Positions 27,893 through 36,754 of a stretch of DNA of 64,000 nucleotides are shown here, in pieces (position 1 is the first letter of the stretch; the number at the start of each line of letters is the position of its first letter). The notes under the pieces are model-generated. The model was not told the DNA's origin and made no database searches. It saw only the letters and a list, made by a program, of their open reading frames with translations. This DNA comes from Anaerosacchariphilus polymeriproducens (GTDB taxonomy: Bacteria; Bacillota; Clostridia; Lachnospirales; Lachnospiraceae): NCBI RefSeq assembly GCF_003363435.1, contig NZ_QRCT01000014.1, positions 1-64,000 on the forward strand, written 5' to 3'. A program made the translations under genes and the position numbers.

Positions 27893-27906
27893 CATATTTC
27901 ACAATA

Positions 27907-28233
27907 TTATTCGTATATTTTTGAAGATGATACAAAAGTAAACACAGAAACACGTTCTACAGAATTTCCCCAGACTTCTTTATATACATGACTAATATAA
28001 TCTGTAATTATCTTTTCTTCCTTATATATCCCAGGAACATCATAATAAGCTGCAACAATATGAAATACATTACAAATACAATTATTTTGATAAAGCTGTA
28101 AACCTGCATAATATTTTTTATATTTTTTTAGCAAATTACAATTTAACTCTTTTACAAACTTTATATAGGAACATTCTAATCCCGGTTTAACTGTATTCGC
28201 ATTAATATTATAAAGTAACTTATCTGAACACAT
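27907..28233 (-). CDS. Small protein of unknown function
   Basis: About 108 residues from the ATG at 28233, chosen because TTGGAGGC lies 7 bases upstream; the longer frame to 28281 is unsupported. The protein is cysteine- and tyrosine-rich (KYYAGLQLYQNNCICNVFHIV) and has no signal peptide or recognised domain. I do not recognise the family. It lies between AraC- and MerR-type regulator genes on the same strand. Confidence 0.55.
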   Translation of the reverse strand: MCSDKLLYNINANTVKPGLECSYIKFVKELNCNLLKKYKKYYAGLQLYQNNCICNVFHIVAAYYDVPGIYKEEKIITDYISHVYKEVWGNSVERVSVFTFVSSSKIYE

Positions 28234-28296
28234 AAATTGCCTCCAATGAAAGAAATACCTTACTTTTATAATATGATGCATAAAGAATTTGTTGCA

Positions 28297-28317
28297 ATTA
28301 TAGTCTGAAACTATAAT
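28297..28317. terminator. Hairpin at the 3' end of the MerR/GyrI gene
   Basis: ATTATAGT (28297-28304) and ACTATAAT (28310-28317) enclose a 5-base loop directly after the regulator's stop codon. The T-run lies on the plus strand side. Confidence 0.4.
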
Positions 28318-29127
28318 CTATTTTTTTACAATTGGTATTTGTAATTCTGTTAACCAATCTTCTTCTGATTCTTTATTCCATATCCCATCAATGTAACTCT
28401 CTCTAGGATTATCTGATACTATATAACCATTATCTTCAATCCACTTAAAAGCGAACGCATAGGCTTTAGAAAGTGCCGCATAAGAACCTTTATGCATTAC
28501 AGAAACAGCTTGAACACTTTCTATCTTCTTAAATTTGATGTTCCCGGTATCATTCCCCATCTTTTCTACAGCTTCGCAAAACTCAACATTAATGTCTTTT
28601 TCTTTGTACTCTCCGTCCAGATAAATGATGAAGCAGTATTCCGGTTTTGAGCATTTTAAATCGGGATTGGCTTTCATACATTCTTGACCAATAGCCGGTA
28701 TTACTTCAAAATAAGCGTCATAATTGGGAACCGTAATCTTTTTTGAGTAAACGATACACTCCGGTAATTCTTTAATGATTGCTTGATATTCCATATAAAT
28801 TTCCTCCTCTTTTCCCTGTAATATAAAGTCAAGTCTGGAAAGCTGTTCTGCACCACAAGCAAGTTCGGCCTGCAACTCACTTTTTCTTTTTTCTAAAATT
28901 CCATTCACATTTTTCCCCATCAGTAATAATCGGATTTCATCAATGGAAAATCCTATCTGACAATAAGCCCGTATATTATGAAGCAATAGGAGCTGTTTGG
29001 TCGTATAAAACCGATAACCCGTCTCCCTATCTACTAATGCAGGTTTTAACAGACCCACTTCATCATAATAACGTAGTGTTTTTATTGTTGTCTTCGTCAT
29101 TTTAGAAAATTCACCAATACGGTACAT
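28318..29127 (-). CDS. MerR-family regulator with GyrI-like effector domain (BmrR type)
   Basis: A 269-residue regulator. The N-terminal HTH (YRIGEFSKMTKTTIKTLRYYDEVGLLKP) is followed by a coiled-coil linker (70-110). The C-terminal GyrI/AraC-effector-like domain (about 115-265) has HKGSYAALSKAYAFAFKWIEDNGY and ESYIDGIWNKESEEDWLTELQIPI. Members of this class bind bulky cationic drugs and switch on efflux genes. No transporter gene is adjacent, so the target is elsewhere. GGAGAGAGG precedes the ATG. Confidence 0.88.
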   Translation of the reverse strand: MYRIGEFSKMTKTTIKTLRYYDEVGLLKPALVDRETGYRFYTTKQLLLLHNIRAYCQIGFSIDEIRLLLMGKNVNGILEKRKSELQAELACGAEQLSRLDFILQGKEEEIYMEYQAIIKELPECIVYSKKITVPNYDAYFEVIPAIGQECMKANPDLKCSKPEYCFIIYLDGEYKEKDINVEFCEAVEKMGNDTGNIKFKKIESVQAVSVMHKGSYAALSKAYAFAFKWIEDNGYIVSDNPRESYIDGIWNKESEEDWLTELQIPIVKK

Positions 29128-29211
29128 CTACCTCTCTCCTTCCTTGTAGCAATAATTTATATGCTCCCCTAAGGGGAGGGTCAAGAGTTTTTTTAAAAAA
29201 AGGAAATTTTA

Positions 29212-30315
29212 TTATTTCGTTGTAATATAGGTATTAAGATCACGGCGGTTCCCCGTATTTTTCCCATAATCATTTACATATCCTACACGTAAAATCATCT
29301 GTGCCGTTTTTTTCAGATTTAAATCTTTTTGTAACGCTTCCGCAAAAGGAGACGTTTCCAAAACTGCACTCATTGGATGTACTGAAATCCCAAGCTCAAC
29401 ACATTTAATCCACAGTCTTTCTGTATGTATTCCGGCATTTATCCAGCCGATCATATTATCCTCTCCTGTAACAACAAGAAATGCTGCACAATTTTCAACT
29501 TGTTTTTTAGCCGTATCTATTCCTTGTTGTGCAAACTTATCTCCCTTTGCACTTTGTCTATCTGCCGTCCAATAATATAAAGTCTTCACAATACCTTTCA
29601 GCCCCATCTGCTCGGCTGAAATTCCATCCTGTTTCTCTATGACTTCTTTATCAGAGAAACGCATCCATTCAGCTAATTCGTCTCTAAACCTTTCTTCAGC
29701 CGATTGCTTGGTAACTGCTTCCAGCGTCTCTTTCTGCAAATATGCAAAGCCTTCTGTTTCTTTTGGAAAGCATACGGTATCTTCCCCTTCTAACCTCTCA
29801 ACTGTACTTTGAGATAATATTTTATCTTGATAAGCGGTTTTATCCGTATGTCGTTTTTCTAACGTATTAAGAACTTTTTTATCAACTGTATTATTTGTTT
29901 TTTTATAAACAACCTTTGCTATATTTCCATTTGTATCCGGTTTTTCAAATATTGATAGCTCCATTTCAAAACCATATGCGTTAAATGCAGCTTGTAAATT
30001 CGCTATATAACAGCCAATTGATAGATAAGCTTCCCGATTTTCTTCATCTACTACCTTAAGTAATCTTTTATTATCCAGTCCTATATATAATTCATTTATG
30101 CTTGGATGTAATTGCAACTTCCACATCTGTGCATTATGAGAATTCGGTGCTAAAGATGCATAATATAATACTTCCTGTATCTCTTCATCAACCCCTGAAA
30201 GTCGTTTATCAGTCTTAATCTCTACCTCTTTGCCTAATTTAGCTGCATAAATAATCACTCCTGCTATTACTATAGCTGCCAAAATTAAAATTCCAAATAT
30301 CATTTTTTTCTTCAT
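29212..30315 (-). CDS. Membrane-anchored nitroreductase-family protein (Acg-like)
   Basis: A 367-residue protein with an N-terminal membrane segment (residues 5-27, FGILILAAIVIAGVIIYAAK), then a large nitroreductase-like fold. ASLAPNSHNAQMW is the FMN-binding opening. A second half-domain (residues 235-360) holds CAAFLVVTGEDN and WINAGIHTERLWIKC. The double-domain layout resembles the Acg subgroup, which may store or sequester FMN rather than reduce nitro compounds. It is co-transcribed with the TetR gene 10 bases upstream. Confidence 0.75.
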   Translation of the reverse strand: MKKKMIFGILILAAIVIAGVIIYAAKLGKEVEIKTDKRLSGVDEEIQEVLYYASLAPNSHNAQMWKLQLHPSINELYIGLDNKRLLKVVDEENREAYLSIGCYIANLQAAFNAYGFEMELSIFEKPDTNGNIAKVVYKKTNNTVDKKVLNTLEKRHTDKTAYQDKILSQSTVERLEGEDTVCFPKETEGFAYLQKETLEAVTKQSAEERFRDELAEWMRFSDKEVIEKQDGISAEQMGLKGIVKTLYYWTADRQSAKGDKFAQQGIDTAKKQVENCAAFLVVTGEDNMIGWINAGIHTERLWIKCVELGISVHPMSAVLETSPFAEALQKDLNLKKTAQMILRVGYVNDYGKNTGNRRDLNTYITTK

Positions 30316-30325
30316 CCTCTCATGC

Positions 30326-30961
30326 TCACTCCTTTATTACTGATTTGTACAACATTTGATATGCTGCTTTCATATACGTTTCCTTGGTGATTCCTAGTTT
30401 CTCTTCCATATATCCTTCTTTACGACTTGCCAACAAAATAATCCCATATAGGCTTGCCCACAAGGACATAACAGTAGTTACAGGTTCCATTCCGGATTGT
30501 AAAATACCATCTTTTTCAGCACGTTGAAGCAGCGATACAAGTTCTGAATTGATTTCCTCACCAATATTATAAATTTCCAAAAGAACTGGCTGCTCCTCAA
30601 AATCAGATTCTTTAACACTGATTTTCCCTACAATACTATCAAAATAAAGTGGATTTTCATCATGAAAGTCTGCTAACGTATTACACAAAGAATAAAAACA
30701 GTGTTCAAAGTTTTCCGTAGATACTGTAATATTTTGGATTCGATTCTTTAATTCTTTCATGCTTTCAAAAACAATATGATGGTAAATTTCCTCTTTACTT
30801 TTGAAATATGCATAGAGCGTTGCTTTACTATAATCTGCCTCTTTGGCAATATCATCAACGGTTGTTTGTGCAATTCCGTTTTTATCAAACTGCTTCTTTG
30901 CTGCAGCTATAATATTACTTTTATTAAATTCAGTCCGTCTTTCTTTTCTTGTTGTAGTCAA
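30326..30961 (-). CDS. TetR-family regulator of the nitroreductase operon
   Basis: A regulator with the HTH near residues 20-60 (TTVDDIAKEADYSKATLYAYFKSKEEIY) and a helical ligand domain behind it. The start is placed at TTG 30961, giving TTTRKERRTEFNKSNIIAAA, with AGAGGTTTG before it. The ATG at 30994 lies only 2 bases downstream of the -10 box and should be untranscribed. The product is then about 211 residues. Its promoter contains a near-palindrome, so autoregulation is likely. Confidence 0.85.
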   Translation of the reverse strand: MTTTRKERRTEFNKSNIIAAAKKQFDKNGIAQTTVDDIAKEADYSKATLYAYFKSKEEIYHHIVFESMKELKNRIQNITVSTENFEHCFYSLCNTLADFHDENPLYFDSIVGKISVKESDFEEQPVLLEIYNIGEEINSELVSLLQRAEKDGILQSGMEPVTTVMSLWASLYGIILLASRKEGYMEEKLGITKETYMKAAYQMLYKSVIKE

Positions 30962-30996
30962 TTTTTCAAACCTCTTTTCATACTTTAGTTTCATTT

Positions 30997-31025
30997 ATTA
31001 TACTACCAGTCTAATTATTAGTCAA
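30997..31025 (-). promoter_or_regulatory. Promoter of the TetR-nitroreductase operon with operator
   Basis: Minus strand TTGACT (31020-31025), 17 bases, TATAAT (30997-31002). The 15-base near-palindrome GACTAATAATTAGAC overlaps the -35 and spacer, a likely TetR-type operator. Confidence 0.75.
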
Positions 31026-31058
31026 TATTTTTATTTTGCTCAAATTTTCATAAAGCAA

Positions 31059-31090
31059 AAAAGATTCTATGCTTGCGCAAAGAATCTTTT
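31059..31090 (-). terminator. Terminator of the MarR-DUF6544 operon
   Basis: Minus strand AAAAGATTCT (31090-31081) and AGAATCTTTT (31068-31059) form the stem and are followed by TTTGC. It lies about 60 bases after the DUF6544 stop. Confidence 0.7.
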
Positions 31091-31150
31091 CTAATAAAAT
31101 TTACACTTTTTCATCTCCATGTGGATAATTTTGCCCGATATTTCAATTTT

Positions 31151-32005
31151 TTACTTTTCGTTATTATAAACAATACTCTTAATATTATTAAATTTACAGT
31201 AACAATAATCCCCCTCAGGAAAATTCCATATAGCTTCACCATAGGAAGGCAGGTTCAAACCGTTAATTACTTTATACTCTTGAAATGGAGTCGTCCATTT
31301 AGTTTTTTGGTAAGTACCATTATTATTAGCATAGTACCTGTCTTCACTTGTAAAATTTATCAATTCACCCTTTTCATTAAAATATAATATGGCAGTAACC
31401 GTACAATACTCTGTCTTAAAAGCAGCATGAACCGTTGTATTATCAATCTGTTCCCAGGTAATTCGCTTATCAATAAGAGTAGCTGGTGCAAAGAGGCACA
31501 TATCATTCAGTAAAGTTACGGTGTCGCTGATTCGCATTTCTTTACCTTTCGAATTAATAACCGTAAACAACCCTGCAAATTTCCCAACCATAGATGCCCC
31601 CTCATCCGTATAGGAATGTAAAGCATAAACGGGAATTCCAAACATATTCATTCTAAGATAGAATAATCTTACTAGTTCATCGTTGATAATGTTATTTTGC
31701 TCAATCTCAATCTTTGCCCAGTCAGAATCTCTATTCATCTTAATCTCACCATCTGCAATCACTCGAAAACTGTGCACTTTTTCTTTGCCCAGCACACCTG
31801 TATAAGTAAGATACTTCTGAACGGGTTTTGGTAAATTCTTAATATCCTCTTCTGTAAGTATCTCACTTTTAACAACTTTGTTTTTTTCAAAAGCCATTTT
31901 GACCATTTTCTTGTATTCTCTTTGAATACCCTTTGAAACATAAACCAAAATACATATAACTACTACGATTAATAAGATGACTATAAATACATGACTTTTC
32001 TTCAT
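31151..32005 (-). CDS. DUF6544-family membrane-anchored protein
   Basis: A 284-residue protein with one N-terminal membrane helix (residues 5-25), then a soluble beta-rich domain starting LPKPVQKYLTYTGVLGKEKV, the opening typical of DUF6544. Later motifs include WAKIEIEQNN, YALHSYTDEGASMVGKF, CLFAPATLID and NLPSYGEAIWNFPEG. The function is unknown; the fold recalls outer-leaflet lipid- or ligand-binding domains. It overlaps the marR gene by 4 bases (ATGA), so the two are translated together. Confidence 0.72.
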   Translation of the reverse strand: MKKSHVFIVILLIVVVICILVYVSKGIQREYKKMVKMAFEKNKVVKSEILTEEDIKNLPKPVQKYLTYTGVLGKEKVHSFRVIADGEIKMNRDSDWAKIEIEQNNIINDELVRLFYLRMNMFGIPVYALHSYTDEGASMVGKFAGLFTVINSKGKEMRISDTVTLLNDMCLFAPATLIDKRITWEQIDNTTVHAAFKTEYCTVTAILYFNEKGELINFTSEDRYYANNNGTYQKTKWTTPFQEYKVINGLNLPSYGEAIWNFPEGDYCYCKFNNIKSIVYNNEK

Positions 32006-32493
32006 TCACTTTCTCTCCCAGCTAAATTGCTATCTATAAATTCATCAATCTTTTCCATTACTTTTGAGATACAATCTGATAAGATATTGGTTTCTGCAGA
32101 AGTTAGGCCGCTTAATATCGACGCTATGAACCTATTGTCCATATCCTCTCTATTTTTCCAAAACAAATTGCATTTTTCGGTCAGAACAAGTCTATATGCC
32201 CTTGTGTCATGTTCATCCTTTCGAATTTCAACAAATCCATTCTTTTCCAATTTTAATGCAAGCTGTTTTATGTTCTGACGCGAATATCCAAGCAACCCCG
32301 ATACCTCAGTAAGCGTTGGTGAACGATCAGTAAACTGGCTAATTGCAGCCAGTAAAAGCCATTGTTTTGTTGTTATGTTGTCCTTATCAAGATATTGATC
32401 ACAAACAATTTGTAATCTATTCGCTAATAAAAATAAATTTCCAAAAATGATGGCCTGCTGGTTTGTTTCTTGCTGATTTTCTTTTATATCCAT
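32002..32493 (-). CDS. MarR-family regulator
   Basis: A 163-residue winged-helix regulator: KQWLLLAAISQFTDRSPTLT, EVSGLLGYSRQNIKQLALKL and the wing VEIRKDEHDTRAYRLVLTEK. Dimerisation helices lie at both ends. AAAGGAAG precedes the ATG. Its promoter overlaps the palindrome GTAATATATTAC, which suggests autorepression. Partner gene: DUF6544, overlapping by 4 bases. Confidence 0.88.
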   Translation of the reverse strand: MDIKENQQETNQQAIIFGNLFLLANRLQIVCDQYLDKDNITTKQWLLLAAISQFTDRSPTLTEVSGLLGYSRQNIKQLALKLEKNGFVEIRKDEHDTRAYRLVLTEKCNLFWKNREDMDNRFIASILSGLTSAETNILSDCISKVMEKIDEFIDSNLAGRESE

Positions 32494-32532
32494 AAAACTT
32501 CCTTTCTAAAGCGTAACATATTACCTATATAA

Positions 32533-32563
32533 GTAATATATTACGTATTAGAAATAATGTCAA
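32533..32563 (-). promoter_or_regulatory. Promoter and operator of the marR operon
   Basis: Minus strand TTGACA (32558-32563), 17 bases, TATATT (32535-32540). The perfect palindrome GTAATATATTAC (32533-32544) covers the -10. Confidence 0.75.
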
Positions 32564-32662
32564 GTTCAAAATTTATTAAAATGATTTTCCATCGATAGTA
32601 TGGCAAACATAAAATTTATAAATTTATGCCCCATCATACTTATACTTCCTAAATTGTTGCAC

Positions 32663-32697
32663 GAGAAAAGCATCCACAATTTGTAGATGCTTTTCTC
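32663..32697. terminator. Bidirectional hairpin downstream of the GH13 gene
   Basis: GAGAAAAGCATC (32663-32674) pairs perfectly with GATGCTTTTCTC (32686-32697). It lies about 110 bases after the GH13 stop; the rest of 32494-32804 holds only the marR promoter. Confidence 0.65.
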
Positions 32698-32804
32698 ATG
32701 CTACACTATCTTCTTTGTTGGGATTCTATACCCTATAAATTTTGTTTGAGTTGTTAGCTCATTTCTTGATATCACTATAACATGGCCAAATTCAAAATCA
32801 ATAG

Positions 32805-34616
32805 TTAATCATAATTTTGCATATGAGACTTCGATAATATTAAAAATTCATATGGCTTTAATATCAGATTTTCTGTAGTTTCTATTTTTTCTTCCCTATA
32901 AATTTCTTTAAAGATTTTGTTTCTCATTTCATCCGGCAGTATAATCTCTTCTTCTTTCTCATTATTATGTATTACTACATACATTTTCGAATTTTTTGAG
33001 GATTTCTTATAAATAACCGTCCCTGTAACATTATCTGCTGTTAACCAATGTATATTTGTGCTTTTGCAACACGAATTTGTTTTTCTTATCTGAATTAGTT
33101 TTTGTATATGCCTTTTCAATTCATGATCTGTTTTTGCAATATCCCATGGCATAAATTTTCGATTTTCCTCCATTCCATCAAGTCCTAACTCACTTCCGTA
33201 ATAAATACTTGGCGAGCCTGCAAATGTCATTTGTATCACATAAGCTAACATTACCGCTTTTATATTTCCACGACATATACTCATTATCCTTGCTGTATCA
33301 TGACTGTCTAGCAAATTGAACATTACTTTCTGGACCGGCTTTGGATAAAAAGATATTAATTCACTCATTCCATTTTTAAACTGCTGCGCTGTAAAAGATT
33401 TTTTCCTTTCTTTCCCTAACTCGCAGGTCCCTATAAAATTCCATATTTGATTCATAAATTCATAGTTCATCACTGAATCAAATTGATCTCCACCTAACCA
33501 TGGCATTGAATTATCCCAGTTTTCTCCCAATATATACAAATTGGGATCGATATCTTTCACACGTTTTCTGAACACTCGCCAAAAATCATGCGAAACCTCA
33601 TTTGCCACATCTAATCTCCAGCCATCAATATGATATTTTTCTATCCAATAAGTCGCAACATTCAATAAATATTCTCTGACCTTTTGATTTCCGGTATTCC
33701 ACTTCGGCATTTGAGCGACATATCCAAAAGTTTTAAAATTATTGAATTTCACTCCATTTATTTCAATCAATTCATTTGGTTCTTTTGTATCATCAACTAT
33801 ATAAAAACAGTCATAATACTCTGATTTTTTTCCCTTTTTTAATACATCCTGCCAGAAAGGATGCTTATTTCCACAATGATTGAAAACTGCATCCAGCATA
33901 ATACGTATTCCTCTCTTGTGGGCTTCTTCTACTAATTCAGCAAACTCTTCATTTGTACCAAAATCAGGATCAATTTGTTTATAGTCTATTGTATCATATT
34001 TATGTTCACTGCCCGCCAAAAAAATTGGGGTGAAATAGATACCGTTAATTCCGATTTCCTTTATATAATCAAGCTTTTTTATAATACCTTTTAATGTACC
34101 ATGACTTTCTCCTGAACTCTCTGTATTTTCATTAGAAAAACTATATGGAAATATCTGATACCATATGGTATCTTCCACCCATTTAGGTGCTTGATAAATA
34201 TCCTCTGTATTAATATAAGGAAAATTATAATAGTTCCATATATTGTTCTCTTCCTCTGCATTGTTCTTCAAATCTACAACGTGATTACTTCCATAAAAAT
34301 ATTTCTCTGTCTCGTTTTCAATAACAAATCCATAACGGATTCTTGACCATACAAACTCTTCCACTGACGCAAACCAGACATCATGATACTCTGTTTCACA
34401 CTCTTTGGCCATTGGAATCTCCACAATTGTATTGGTATCAAACACATATTTTTCAGAATCTTCCTTACTTGGAATCCAATTAAACGGGTCCACTGCGCGA
34501 ATACGAATTCGTTGGGCATCATTTTTTCCAACCTTTATTCTAACATGAATTGTTTTCTCATCATAAGAATATGACATTTTACTTTTAGGCTCATGAATAA
34601 CTGCTGCAAAATTCAT
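32805..34616 (-). CDS. GH13 alpha-glycosidase (neopullulanase/maltogenic amylase type)
   Basis: About 603 residues from the ATG at 34616, which has GGAGG 8 bases upstream; an earlier in-frame start at 34640 is unsupported. An N-terminal CBM34-like beta domain (1-120) carries AVIHEPKSKMSYSYDE. The catalytic barrel (from about 160) holds DAVFNHCG, the nucleophile in GWRLDVANE, the acid/base in LGENWD and the stabiliser in LLDSHDTAR. Signal peptide absent, so it is a cytoplasmic cyclodextrinase/neopullulanase cleaving imported maltodextrins. It is the last gene of the malFGE operon, 16 bases after malE. Confidence 0.9.
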   Translation of the reverse strand: MNFAAVIHEPKSKMSYSYDEKTIHVRIKVGKNDAQRIRIRAVDPFNWIPSKEDSEKYVFDTNTIVEIPMAKECETEYHDVWFASVEEFVWSRIRYGFVIENETEKYFYGSNHVVDLKNNAEEENNIWNYYNFPYINTEDIYQAPKWVEDTIWYQIFPYSFSNENTESSGESHGTLKGIIKKLDYIKEIGINGIYFTPIFLAGSEHKYDTIDYKQIDPDFGTNEEFAELVEEAHKRGIRIMLDAVFNHCGNKHPFWQDVLKKGKKSEYYDCFYIVDDTKEPNELIEINGVKFNNFKTFGYVAQMPKWNTGNQKVREYLLNVATYWIEKYHIDGWRLDVANEVSHDFWRVFRKRVKDIDPNLYILGENWDNSMPWLGGDQFDSVMNYEFMNQIWNFIGTCELGKERKKSFTAQQFKNGMSELISFYPKPVQKVMFNLLDSHDTARIMSICRGNIKAVMLAYVIQMTFAGSPSIYYGSELGLDGMEENRKFMPWDIAKTDHELKRHIQKLIQIRKTNSCCKSTNIHWLTADNVTGTVIYKKSSKNSKMYVVIHNNEKEEEIILPDEMRNKIFKEIYREEKIETTENLILKPYEFLILSKSHMQNYD

Positions 34617-34632
34617 ACTAATTTCCTCCATC

Positions 34633-35910
34633 CTACTCACTTTCTACCAATGCATCAAAATCCTTCTGAGCTTTTCTGGCTCCTTCAGTCGGGGTCATTT
34701 TTTGCTCAAATACTGGATTTATAACTCCTTGAATTACTGTCCAATAGTATGACATTCTTTTCACTGCAGGCATCGGGACTGCATCTTTGAAAGCCTCTGC
34801 AAATACTCTTAATTGTTCATCATCTTTCAGACCTGAAACATTGGATATATCTTTTCTAGATGTTATTTTATAAACCTTTTCGTACAATAAAGATGCTGCT
34901 TCTTCTGATATTAAATAACTTGCAAATAGTTGTGCTGCTTTTGGATAATCCGTATATGCAGAAACATAAGCATTTTGAATACTTGCAAATGATTTCATTT
35001 GTTTTCCACCCCAAGTCGGAAGAGTCGTTACTCCAAAATCAATGTTATCTTCTTTCAAAGTCTTTACAAGCCAGGGACCACTTGGATAATATGCTGTTTT
35101 TCCTTCTTTAAAATTTTGCTCCAATTGAGACGCTGTTTCCATTTTCAGGTCTTCCGCTTTAATAGGAATAATTTCTTTAAGTGCAGAAATATTTTCTAAT
35201 CCTTTTTCAAATTCCGGTGTCTTAAATCCTGGATTGTCATTATCTGTTCCATTTTTACCAAATACCGAAAATCCATCTAAACTTAAAAATGGATATGCTG
35301 CAAACCCATCGCTTACTGCTGTTAAATACCAAAATTTATTTTCTCCCGGATTGTTATACGCTTTCGCTTCTTCTACAATTTGTTCCATTGTTTCTGCCGG
35401 CTCGTCTTTTACTAAGTTCTTGTTGTATAACAAACCGTATGTTTCTACAGATACCGGTACACCGTATAGTTTCCCGGCTTTTTCCACTGATTTCACAGCA
35501 GTTTCATTTACTTGTTCCTTTATTTTTTCTGTAACACTATTATTTAATTCCAGTAAAAGTCCTGCATCATGCGCTGTAGAAAATGTATCATGGGCTGCCA
35601 TAAAGATATCAGCACCATTACCTGAAGGTCCGTCCAGCATCATTTTATTCACTGCATCCAGACCGCTTTCCTGTACGGTAACCTTAACTCCATATTCTTT
35701 TTGAAAAGATTCTGCAACCGCTTTTCCATATTCTAGTTCTCCAGGTTTTGCCCAAAATAGCAATTTAGCACCTTCTTCTGCTTTTAACTCTTTAGTATCT
35801 TCCTGCACCTTAGTAGCTTCTGTAGGAATTACTTTTTTACCACACCCTGTTAAAACTCCAACTATCATTATACCTACCATTAACTTACAAATTATTTTTT
35901 TGCTCTTCAT
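34633..35910 (-). CDS. malE: Maltose/maltodextrin-binding lipoprotein
   Basis: A 425-residue ABC solute-binding protein (family 1). The signal peptide carries lipobox GVLTGCG (Cys about 23). The mature part shows the MalE-type LLFWAKPGELEYGKAVAESF, YGVPVSVETYGLLYNKNLV, DGFAAYPFLS and YYPSGPWLVKTL. It captures maltodextrins outside the cell for the MalF/MalG channel. AAGGAGG precedes the ATG. Substrate is inferred from homologues and the GH13 partner. Confidence 0.88.
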   Translation of the reverse strand: MKSKKIICKLMVGIMIVGVLTGCGKKVIPTEATKVQEDTKELKAEEGAKLLFWAKPGELEYGKAVAESFQKEYGVKVTVQESGLDAVNKMMLDGPSGNGADIFMAAHDTFSTAHDAGLLLELNNSVTEKIKEQVNETAVKSVEKAGKLYGVPVSVETYGLLYNKNLVKDEPAETMEQIVEEAKAYNNPGENKFWYLTAVSDGFAAYPFLSLDGFSVFGKNGTDNDNPGFKTPEFEKGLENISALKEIIPIKAEDLKMETASQLEQNFKEGKTAYYPSGPWLVKTLKEDNIDFGVTTLPTWGGKQMKSFASIQNAYVSAYTDYPKAAQLFASYLISEEAASLLYEKVYKITSRKDISNVSGLKDDEQLRVFAEAFKDAVPMPAVKRMSYYWTVIQGVINPVFEQKMTPTEGARKAQKDFDALVESE

Positions 35911-35922
35911 ATTTTTTCCTCC

Positions 35923-36741
35923 TTAACCTTTATCTGCACCTGCTGCTACACCTTGAACAAGGTACTTTTGAAATATAATAAATACTAACGTAATTGGGAT
36001 CACTATCAACAATGCTCCTGCCGCAAACATCCCAAAATATGTACTTTCCCTTCCTTGAATAAACGCAAACAGACCTACTGCAAGAGTTTTGCTTTTATCA
36101 TTGGATAGTAATATATTCGGTAAAATATAGTCCATCCATGGCAGCATAAATTGGGATACTGCACAATATGTAATAATAGGTTTGGATAGTGGAAGCACTA
36201 TCTTTCTAAAGGTTTGAATTTTAGTACAGCCATCTATATAGGCAGCCTCGTCTATAGACTTAGGAATTCCATCTAAATACCCTTTTACTAACCAGGTATT
36301 ATATGGAATCGCGCCAACCGAATATACTACGATCAAGGAAATCGGCTTCCCCATTAATCCAATTGTCTGAAATAAAGTGTGTATTGCCGTCATAGACAAA
36401 AATGTCGGAAACATAGATAGTATCATCATTGCTAATAAACTGGTCTTTCTCCCTTTAAAATTAAAACGCGACATTACCCACGCAGTCACCATAATCAAAA
36501 AAACGGAACAAACCGTACTGATCAATGCAATCTTTAATGTATTAAAAAACCATAATTCATAATTTGTTTCACTAAGCAACTTTTTAAAATTAATTAAAGT
36601 CAGTTTCGATACCGAAAGTTTACCTGCAACTCCATTTGCTTGAAAAGTCGACAAAAGAATCCAAATTACAGGAACCAGCACAATACAAGACATGATAATT
36701 AGTTCTACATTTACTATAATTGCTATTATTTTTTTCTTCAT
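35923..36741 (-). CDS. malG: Maltodextrin ABC transporter permease MalG
   Basis: A 272-residue inner-membrane permease with six predicted helices and the EAA loop EAAYIDGCTKIQTFRKIVLP (residues about 165-185) that docks the ATPase. GGGGGG precedes the ATG. It lies 13 bases after malF and 12 before malE. No MalK-type ATPase gene is in the operon, so a shared MsmX-like ATPase elsewhere is expected. Confidence 0.92.
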   Translation of the reverse strand: MKKKIIAIIVNVELIIMSCIVLVPVIWILLSTFQANGVAGKLSVSKLTLINFKKLLSETNYELWFFNTLKIALISTVCSVFLIMVTAWVMSRFNFKGRKTSLLAMMILSMFPTFLSMTAIHTLFQTIGLMGKPISLIVVYSVGAIPYNTWLVKGYLDGIPKSIDEAAYIDGCTKIQTFRKIVLPLSKPIITYCAVSQFMLPWMDYILPNILLSNDKSKTLAVGLFAFIQGRESTYFGMFAAGALLIVIPITLVFIIFQKYLVQGVAAGADKG

Positions 36742-36754
36742 GTCTACTTCCCCC

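Noticed and set aside
34860-35704. Several plus-strand open frames of 80-156 residues
   Set aside because: Antisense shadows of malE, with no ribosome sites or recognisable domains.
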